Below, piece by piece: positions 55,243 through 62,082 of a DNA stretch of 62,082 nucleotides (position 1 is its first letter; each line of letters starts with the position of its first letter). This stretch comes from Rhizophagus sp. LPA8_4_AMF (lineage: Eukaryota > Glomeromycota > Glomeromycetes > Glomerales > Glomeraceae). Location: NCBI GenBank assembly GCA_021464525.1, contig JADRCO010000055.1:1-62082 (forward strand). Direction: 5' to 3'. A program made the translations under genes and the position numbers. The notes under the pieces are model-generated. The model saw nothing but the letters and a program-made list of their open reading frames with translations. It made no database searches and was not told the DNA's origin.

Positions 55243-56284
55243 TTATAGAAATTTTATTAATGAGTTTATGAATTTAAACACTAAATAATGTTATTTATTA
55301 TAATTTTTCTTGCAATATGTTGATAAACAGTACAAATAAAGTATAAAATTAACTAAATAGTTTGATAAATCGAAAAAAAAATTGAGTGCAATGAAAAATT
55401 CCCAATTATTTGAGAATTTATAATTACGATTGAATCTTACTAGTAGAGAAAATAGGATTATTACGAAAGTAGGATATTAAAAGACCTAGAATTATTTTAG
55501 TAGAGATCAATAATATATAACTAGCTTGTTTGTTGTCTACGGTACAAAAAAATTATTTCTCCCATGAACTCTTCATTTTCATATTAAAAATATTTTAAAT
55601 GATAAGAACTTGAGTATTGAATATTGTCATCAAACTGTTAATCTTAATATTTCAGTTTAATGAAGCACTAATAAAAGTCATTTAACAAGTATAGAATACA
55701 AATATTTTATTAATATTGTTTTGAATATTTGTGAAAAAATAGATATTACAGTCATAATACATTTATTTTTCAATTTTACAGCACGATTTCAGTTTAGTAA
55801 AGTTGTTCAGCAGGTATGAAACCACTCAAGTATTACTTTTTATTAAAATAACTTTAATATTCAATACAGTATTAATACTTTTATATGAAATTAGTCATTT
55901 AGTATTTTTTTTTTACGTGTATTTATATTTATTTCATTAAAAATAATATTTGTTTATTTGCTTATTGAATTGATTTTATTGTAATAAAGTGTAAAAGCAC
56001 TAATTTTTAAATGTGCTGTTATAAAAGGAATGGAATAATTATTTATACAAAATAATTTATTTATATAATATTGAAAAAAAAATAAATGTTACGTGCAAAA
56101 GCAATCATCTACGATATGTCAACTATGTCATGTATACGACCCTCATATGATCTTTTTCTTTGTACGTATGTTGCATTTTTTTACTATACGTACATACGTA
56201 TTTATTACGTACCTATTTTAGAAAAGGAAGAAAATCTACTGGTAACAAAATTGTACAACCGATGAAGTGTTCCTTTACAATGAA
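55243..56284. other. Intergenic, no gene seen
   Basis: AT-rich. The 73-codon frame at 56160 runs into the transposon at 56293 and is not a gene. Confidence 0.45.
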
Positions 56285-56638
56285 GTCAACGCTAGGGATG
56301 GAATCGGTTCAAAATGAGTCGACTCGAGTCGATACTGGAACCGATCTTAAATTTAAAAGATTCTGGGTCTCTTGGGCTTAAAACTACTTTTAACCATAAT
56401 AACCGTTCTGGACTTCGAACCGATTTTGAACCGACTTCAAGAACCGACTCAAATTGAGTCATCTGACGATTACATACCAACTATCATTTGAAGGCCAATC
56501 AAAATTTTTCTGATTGATCATCATCACATGCTCTACTTGTGTCTTAAATTTGATGCACGTAGCTCATTTTTTTATTTATTAGAGCCGATGTGGAACCGAA
56601 TTAGAACCGATGAACCGATTTCCATCCCTAGTCAACGC
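56285..56638. mobile_element. hAT-type MITE with 8-bp target duplication
   Basis: The element proper is 56293-56630 (338 bp). It starts TAGGGATGGAATCGGTTC and ends with the reverse complement of TAGGGATGGAAATCGGTTC, inverted repeats with one indel. The 8-bp sequence GTCAACGC is present immediately before (56285-56292) and after (56631-56638), the duplication length expected of hAT transposition. The interior is full of GAACCGA/TCGGTTC subterminal motifs in both orientations and has no transposase. The intact ends and perfect duplication point to a relatively young insertion. Confidence 0.9.
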
Positions 56639-57010
56639 GGCGTGTTCATCAAGGTTAAGAAACTTACCGTTACAAAAGAAGGCGAAAGCCACTACGGAAG
56701 TTAAAGAAGGGAAGTAACGATCGTTAGAAAAAGAAGAAGAAACGCAAGAAGTTCACGAACGATCAAGTTAGGAGAAGGGAGTGTTAGATTTTTAGACGCT
56801 AAAAATAGTAAATCTATTTGGTATAAGTTTAGGATGAATGATAAAGATTAGGTTTTCTTTTATTTGTATTGTAGTATGATTAGGATTAGACTTCTCTTAA
56901 TGTAGTAGTTTAGTTGTAGCTGAAAAATTGTAAAGGGGAAACCCGTTACTCCTTCTCTTGGGGGACAAAAAGGTATATTTTATTTTATAAAGTTACGGGA
57001 GAAGGCGGGT
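56639..57010. other. GC-richer flank of the hAT insertion, possible decayed coding DNA
   Basis: Just right of the insertion, QRGVFIKVKKLTVTKEGESH can be read before a stop. Further basic runs follow. At 56930-57015 a G/C-rich stretch (GGGGAAACCCGTTACTCC ... TTACGGGAGAAGGCGGG) has partly inverted halves. I cannot assign a gene or element. Confidence 0.25.
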
Positions 57011-57600
57011 ATGAAGGGAGGACTAGTTCCGAACTTAGTTATACTGCACATTATTTTATATTCTTTAATAAAGCAAATATTACGTTTACCCTTAAAAAAA
57101 AAAATGTACGTATGTACGGTACGTCGCACGTATAACGTATGATTAAAATCACGTGACAGTACGTCACTAATTTTTCGCATGGGACGTTTATCTTGAAGAG
57201 AAAAAAAAAGAAAAAAACAAATATTTAAAATATCATAAAAAATAAAATCATTTTATCGTTTTTATAACAGGCGCATTTTAAAAATAATTCTTTTAATGTT
57301 ATTAAATTAAATAAATAATCGCTATTGACTTTTATTCTTGAATTAATTTATTTCAAATACACTATTATAAAATAACTTATTACTTTATAAGATTGGAAAC
57401 AAACACGGCACAATAAATTTATAAATTATAATTATTATATAATATATGAGCGTTTTCATACCTATTAAATGACTTTACTTGGCTCTCAAGTCCTGTTTAA
57501 TCAAATAAATCTGTTGTATCTACCACGTGACATACTGTATGTACAGTGTATATACAGGGTCATGCGAATTTTCACATACCTTACGTTACGCACTCAGCCA
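57011..57600. other. Intergenic, no gene seen
   Basis: AT-rich with several GTACGT repeats at about 57103-57165. Confidence 0.4.
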
Positions 57601-57618
57601 ATCTACGTTACTCACTTG

Positions 57619-57906
57619 CTACTTACCGTCCGGAATCTTGTATCCATATCCAAGTATTTTTGCAGAGTAATTCAGACCAAATTTAAAACCGAAATTTACG
57701 AGCATCTCTTTTTCAGGATCGGAATTATAATAATACCAGCCAGTATCTAAAAAAGGAAATAATTTTCTGACTAGGATTATCAAATTTATCCATAAGTGGA
57801 AATTCTGAATGCCAACCTTTTTCCGGGGACTCTCTTGGTGATCGAAATGTCGATCATTTTGGCCAAAAATTAACGTATATCCGGGATATTCAATCCGGAT
57901 ATCCAA
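57619..57906 (-). pseudogene. Dispersed coding-like module, copy B
   Basis: A 95-codon minus-strand frame contains LFPFLDTGWYYYNSDPEKEM, then LVNFGFKFGLNYSAKILGYG, and ends YKIPDG followed directly by GTAAGT, a good 5' splice site. So it could be an internal exon. The 5' part of the frame differs from the related patch at 35216-35345 by an apparent one-base shift in an A-run (the neighbouring frame reads EKGWHSEFPLMDKFDNPSQK). No complementary exon is recognisable. Probably the decayed exon of a multicopy gene or element of unknown function. Confidence 0.35.
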
Positions 57907-57960
57907 ATATCCGTAGATATCCGTTAAAAAACGGATAATGGACAGGAACTCTAATCGGAA
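57840..57960. repeat. Clustered ATATCCG/CGGATAT motifs
   Basis: ATCCGGGATAT, CCGGATATCC, ATATCCGTAGATATCCG and ACGGATAA occur within about 80 bases, giving several overlapping palindromes. Comparable motifs are in the 37.7-38.1 kb spacer. Confidence 0.5.
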
Positions 57961-57990
57961 ATACTATTTTCCGTATGTTGGTGCAACCTT

Positions 57991-58004
57991 GTACGAAACC
58001 TTTA
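57991..58004 (+). promoter_or_regulatory. GTACGAAACC box of the 58104 gene
   Basis: GTACGAAACCTTTA begins 113 bases before the ATG, like the GTACGAACCTTT of the 53821 gene. TATATAAATAAGG follows 15 bases later, a TATA-like string. Confidence 0.5.
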
Positions 58005-58032
58005 CTATATAAATAAGGGTTTCCTTTGAAAT

Positions 58033-58058
58033 ATTTATTTATTTATTTATTTATTGTT
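58033..58058. repeat. (TTTA)n microsatellite
   Basis: About six TTTA units in the leader of the 58104 gene. Confidence 0.8.
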
Positions 58059-58103
58059 TTGAAAAAACGAAATTATTTATTTTTTTTTTCTCTCTCTTAA
58101 GCA

Positions 58104-59534
58104 ATGACAAGAGGATATTCATTAGAACAAGATCTAGGATTATTAATAAATAATCCAAAATATAGTGATATAGAAATTTTATGTGAAGATAAAAAGAAAT
58201 TATATGGTTGTAGAGCAATTTTAGCTTCAAGGTCCGAAGTATTTGATAGATTACTTTATAATGGAATGAAGGAAAGTTATGATAAACAAATTTCTTTTCC
58301 AAAGATTAATTCAATTGGAATGGAGATCATATTAGAATATATATATACGGGATCAATTAAAGAAGAATCTTTAACAAAATATAATGTGATAGAGTCTTTT
58401 TACGCTGCAGATTATTTTCAATTAACAGAACTTCAGAACTTTATTATAAACACTTTTAAAAAAACACTAAAAAATTATTGTACAGAAAATTATTCGCCAG
58501 AGTTACTATCTAAATTTGCGGAAAAAATTCCATTAACAGAAGATAATGGTTTTCTAAATTTATTGGTTGAAGCTGTAGCAGTTATACCATTAAATAATAT
58601 TGAATTTGGTCGATTATCTATTGCAGGTCTTCAAAGTCTTTTATTCTGTACAAATGGAAAGAAAAAGCCTTTTGCAACTCCTGAATATGAAGTTTTTCGA
58701 TATAGTGCTATTCTTGCGGCAAAACAAGTTTCTAATGATGCATATAAAACTCTTATAGAACGGTTACCAGCCTTAGAACAAATAGAACAAGTGTTGAAGT
58801 TGGCTCAAGTAGATAATGATGATAAATTAATTATCAATCACCAAGAAATTGCACAAGAATTGAAACCTTTAGTGAAATATATTGATTTCATGAGAATTGA
58901 TGGACAAATTTTGGTTGATATTATTGAACCATTAGGAATTATCCCAGCAAAAATAATTTTGTCTGTTTATCGACGAAAAGTAAGATTAAATAAATCTGAA
59001 TTAAATAATACTCGAGGAATACCCATCCCAATTTATTATTCAAAATATGTTTGGGATGAATTAGAACGTGGATCAAATGTTCTTATTGAAGATAATGGAA
59101 AAATTGTATGTTTAAAAAGTGTAACTGGTTCATGGCGAAATGTTAGAGCCAAAATGATACTAGAAGGTAAAGGTATTTTTGAATGGGATGTTATTATGGA
59201 GAAAACTTGTGTAAATGCTTGGGTAGGAGTATGTGCTGAAGAAAATTTAAGTTATGAATTCTTTGCAGGAAAACAACCAACTGGATGGGTATTAGGTACC
59301 AATGGATATTGTTATAACTCTAATAAAGGATCAAGTTATTGTCCACCATTCAGAGATGGTGCAAGAATTACTATTCATTTGGATATGAATAAAAGAACTT
59401 GTTCTTTTATCGTTAACGGTACAAAATATCCGGAAGTGTCAGCATGGAATAATTTACCATCAAAGCTTTATCCAGTAGTATCTTTTAATTATCCTGCACG
59501 ACTTCGAATTCAGCCTCATCAAAAAAGTGTTTAA
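58104..59534 (+). CDS. BTB-BACK-SPRY protein, copy 9
   Basis: 476 residues starting MTRGYSLEQDLGLLINNPKY. BTB about 8-120 (CRAILASRSEVFDRLL has S for the usual A; IYTGSIKEESLTKYN). BACK about 125-295 (AEKIPLTEDNGFLNLLVEAV, LQSLLFCTNGKKKPFATPEY, YIDFMRIDGQILVDIIEPLG). The subgroup linker VYRRKVRLNKSELNNTRGIP leads to SPRY about 315-470, which begins YVWDELERGSNVLIEDNGK; the otherwise constant cysteine of CGS is arginine. Loops are EKTCVNAWVGV and GTNGYCYNSNKGSSYC, followed by PPFRDGARITIHLDMNKRTC and FNYPARLRIQPHQKSV. It lacks the FW tail and groups with copies 7 and 8. Confidence 0.93.
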   Translation: MTRGYSLEQDLGLLINNPKYSDIEILCEDKKKLYGCRAILASRSEVFDRLLYNGMKESYDKQISFPKINSIGMEIILEYIYTGSIKEESLTKYNVIESFYAADYFQLTELQNFIINTFKKTLKNYCTENYSPELLSKFAEKIPLTEDNGFLNLLVEAVAVIPLNNIEFGRLSIAGLQSLLFCTNGKKKPFATPEYEVFRYSAILAAKQVSNDAYKTLIERLPALEQIEQVLKLAQVDNDDKLIINHQEIAQELKPLVKYIDFMRIDGQILVDIIEPLGIIPAKIILSVYRRKVRLNKSELNNTRGIPIPIYYSKYVWDELERGSNVLIEDNGKIVCLKSVTGSWRNVRAKMILEGKGIFEWDVIMEKTCVNAWVGVCAEENLSYEFFAGKQPTGWVLGTNGYCYNSNKGSSYCPPFRDGARITIHLDMNKRTCSFIVNGTKYPEVSAWNNLPSKLYPVVSFNYPARLRIQPHQKSV

Positions 59535-60260
59535 TCATTTTTATATTAGCTTTTGTTATAGAAAATTTTAAATAATCAGATTTAGTTCATAATAAAAAAT
59601 ATTCAAAAAATAATGACAAATTTCTAATCAGAATAAGTAATTTATTTGTTATCCGTTAAACTTATTCGTAATGTAGTGCGATATTATGAGTATATTAGAA
59701 TTTTTTTCGCTATTAATAGTTCTTCATAAGTTATTTAATACTTGAACTTGCATAGCTATTAACTTAAAAGGATGATAAAATATGTGAGCACTGCATTAAA
59801 AGATGCGTTAGAATGGACCGATGATCCTTCCTCTTTTGGGTAATGCCAAGAATGCATTACGCAATTCTGGCCCTGAAAGAATGAGTGCCGATCTCTTGTT
59901 ATCTATTTATATATTACTCGGAGTCCTGATCCGGTCGTTATGTGATTTATTCCGAACTGGTTTTAAACCGGTTTATGCTCAAACCGACATAGTTAGCTAA
60001 AACTAGTCAAATAATTAAATGGCGTAATTAATTTTGGGATTTTTAACCCCTAATGTCATTATCCATTTTAGGAAATTCAAAATTAAACATAATTCTGGCC
60101 GGAATTATATTAACTGCAAGTGTCTAAAAATGGAAAACGTGTAACATCATCATGTTCGACCATCCCTAACATGTCATTTTATTGAAATTGTAAAATACCC
60201 AAAATTAGGAAATTGATAGTCAAACCAGGACTAGTTCGAGACCTTAAAACTAGTATTAAC
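59535..60260. other. Intergenic; hAT-like end and short coding-like string
   Basis: At 59785-59905 the plus strand reads TALKDALEWTDDPSSFG in one frame and NAKNALRNSGPERMSADLLL in the next, a small coding-like patch of unknown origin. Further on, AACTGGTTTTAAACCGGTTT (59956-59975) and CTAGTTCGAGACCTTAAAAC (60231-60250) are themes of hAT-type subterminal DNA. Confidence 0.3.
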
Positions 60261-60270
60261 ATCCCTTTTA
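60236..60270 (-). mobile_element. Single hAT-like end
   Basis: Reverse complemented from 60270 this reads TAAAAGGGATGTTAATACTA, the same AGGGATGTTAA start as the element at 14849. The partner end was not found, so the element is truncated or rearranged. Confidence 0.35.
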
Positions 60271-61250
60271 GTATATTTTCAATATATTTTAAGTATACGC
60301 CTAAGGATCGGCAGAAAATTACTATTTAAATTCGGAGAAAGTAAGTTATTATTCTTCACCTAATTATATTATAATATGGGGGGTCAAAGTTAGCACCATG
60401 AAGAGCGTTAAATCTGATAATTTTGCATCAGTATTAATTTTCAATATGAAAAAGTATGCAAAAATATTCAAATCTGTTACCGACTTTCAACAGTCTTTCA
60501 ACTCATAAAAAACATTAAAAAATGCCTGCTATTTTAATAATAACCGATTCTCCTGCATTTAGCATATAAATTTATTACTTTTACATTACGTACATGTGTA
60601 TAGCAATTTTCAATTTTAGTACTTAATAAATTGATCAACAAAAATTAACCCGGATTTGTAAAAGAAAAATATAAACTAAACAAATGTATCAGAAAAAAAA
60701 TGTTTCGCTAAAAAAATGTGTCGTTAAAACTTATTACTAAAAAATATTTATAATATAAAACTAGGGAACGCAACCCGTTCAGGTCCGCAATTTATTTACA
60801 TCACGTGACAATCGTGACATGTACATGAAAACGTAAACTAAATACAAAATCTAATTGGTCGATAAGCATTCGAGACAGAATCTGAAATGCTTAGAAGTAA
60901 ACGGTCCTACGCTACGCTTCGGACAATAAATTTCGTGATCATAGTTCAATAGTTCATGCTGCGTTACAATAGTGTTACAATGAAATTTTAGATTTATTTC
61001 CATGATTAATAAAAAAATTTTTTTAAAAAGCTTTCTACAAACTTTTTATTATAAAAAAAAATTTATATAGCAACGCAAATTTTTTAATAAAAAAATGACT
61101 AATGGCCACGTACTGTACATCTGTGTTAAAATTTCACGCGATGGTCTTGAGTATAATTTACTATCCTCCGCAGCTTCGCTACACTTCGAAAAATAATTGT
61201 AAAATATAATGAGTTACGAGTTAATTAAAACAAAAGTTATATAGAATTAT
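60271..61250. other. Intergenic, no gene seen
   Basis: AT-rich; CATCACGTGACAATCGTGAC at 60800-60819 is a notable E-box-like site. No gene. Confidence 0.4.
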
Positions 61251-61260
61251 AAGAATAAAA

Positions 61261-61560
61261 TATAATTAATGCGTAATTCAAAAGATTATAAAAATAAAAA
61301 TAGTATGAAATAAGGAGTTACCTATAGTTTCTAGATTGTACATTCAGTATTTAGTATGTCAATTAAATTAATATTTGTTGTAGCACAACTATGGTATGTC
61401 ATGAAAATGGGTTAAATATCTTATATAATGGCATATCAAACAACCAAATTCACACTTATTAAATTTAAAATTGACGAGTCACTTGACAAAAGATAATGAT
61501 TTATATATAAATTTCAGTTTAATCGATATATAATATACTTAAGTAAACTTGGTAACTATT
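61261..61560 (+). repeat. Third copy of the tandem-unit upstream module
   Basis: AATTAATGCGTAATTCAAAAG at 61265-61285 and the CAACCAAATT...ATTGACGAG...ACTTGACAAAAGATAATGA stretch around 61442-61500 align with 51309-51420 and 53460-53600, with more differences and small insertions. Confidence 0.6.
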
Positions 61561-61952
61561 AATGAACTTGATTGACTGCATATCAGATATTATAAGCAAG
61601 AAACTTTCCTAGATAATAAGGCGTTAAAAAGTAAAAAAAATTGGTTCTCTATCAAAATTTACTTTAATTTAAACTAGCCGCACGTTTTTTAAGAGCAAAA
61701 ATTTTTATCATCTAATCATGTATCAAGAAATTTCATATGTTAAAATTTTGTATCAGTTTACATATTACAACATTATAACAAATAAATACTATTTGGTTAA
61801 TATCAATACATTCCTATTAATAATTTAATGTAAAATATCGTAATTAACTTTGGTTAATCACATGATATAATTTTAGAGCAATTTTATTGGTTAAACACAA
61901 AAAAATGGATTCCCGCCCGGACGGATATCACGAGATCAATTTATGCGCCTAA

Positions 61953-62030
61953 TCATGAAGGCACAGCAATGATTTTCGGAATTATTTTTATCCATATGGC
62001 TAGTACAACATCTTTGTTGCATAAATAAAG
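61953..62030 (+). promoter_or_regulatory. Extended conserved promoter of a gene beyond the window
   Basis: TCATGAAGGCACAGCAATGA, a TCGGAATTATTTTTATCCAT block with ATGGCTAGTACAACATC, and TTTGTTGCATAAATAAAG occur in the same order and spacing as upstream of the 51639 and 53821 genes. From the spacing in those genes the ATG should fall around 62090-62112, after the poly-T/A leader that ends the window. Confidence 0.7.
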
Positions 62031-62082
62031 TTTTTTTTTTTTTTTTTTAAAAAAAAATAAATTATTTTTTTTTTTTTTTTTT

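Noticed and set aside
26971..58302. Open frames of 76-93 codons antisense to the N-terminal part of several BTB genes (26971, 36085, 42887 and 58051), with similar sequences to each other
   Set aside because: They mirror the highly conserved BTB coding strand; their similarity is fully explained by that, and they have no promoter or conserved start of their own.
1..62082. tRNA, rRNA, CRISPR arrays, bacterial-type operators or terminators
   Set aside because: Looked for and not seen; gene structure is eukaryotic, with introns and long spacers.

Overview
The window looks like nuclear DNA of a filamentous fungus. It is most consistent with an arbuscular mycorrhizal fungus of the Rhizophagus/Glomeromycotina type. 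The basis is extreme AT richness, short introns with GTAAGT-like donors and T-rich ...TTTTAG acceptors, sparse genes in long AT-rich spacers, many small inverted-repeat transposons, and the gene families present: amplified BTB proteins, a BTB-TLDc protein, an F-box/LRR protein and a secreted kelch protein. The species call is inference; no rRNA or tRNA gene is visible.

Left third (1-23.2 kb). Bases 1-7 kb hold no convincing intact gene. They carry a 65-bp tandem repeat, a row of minus-strand exon/intron-like units, a TA-flanked MITE, palindromic AT repeats and two degraded coding stretches. Then come a broken gene for a small secreted protein (7149-7896, minus, two frameshifts), a four-exon kelch protein with signal peptide and C-terminal membrane anchor (10088-11758, plus), a two-exon type II membrane protein of the O-fucosyltransferase-like class (12148-13653, minus) and a two-exon F-box/leucine-rich-repeat protein (16882-18699, minus). 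Further inverted-repeat elements lie at 14.8-15.4, 15.8-16.0 and 21.6-22.2 kb.

Right two thirds (23.2-62.1 kb). A cluster of one paralogous family dominates: eight intact, intronless BTB-BACK-SPRY genes (starts at 23319, 27172 minus, 28591, 36153, 42919, 46211, 51639, 53821) plus a ninth at 58104, one full-length pseudogene (49263-50680) and four shorter relics (30.4, 39.3, 42.1 and 48 kb). The last 800 bases match the upstream regions of the 51639 and 53821 genes, so another copy should begin just beyond the right edge. All but one of the members are on the plus strand. One BTB-TLDc gene of a different family (33194-34688) sits inside the cluster.

How the parts may work together. BTB-BACK proteins are typically substrate adaptors of cullin-3 ubiquitin ligases, with the C-terminal domain choosing the target. 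Here the BTB half is nearly constant, while two short loops of the SPRY domain and the BACK-SPRY linker vary between copies. Nearly every copy has a GTAC(A/G)AA-type box 85-115 bases before its ATG, including the pseudogene, one relic and the copy at the window edge. The picture is a birth-and-death array of adaptors with shared promoter architecture and diversified recognition surfaces; that functional reading is inference.
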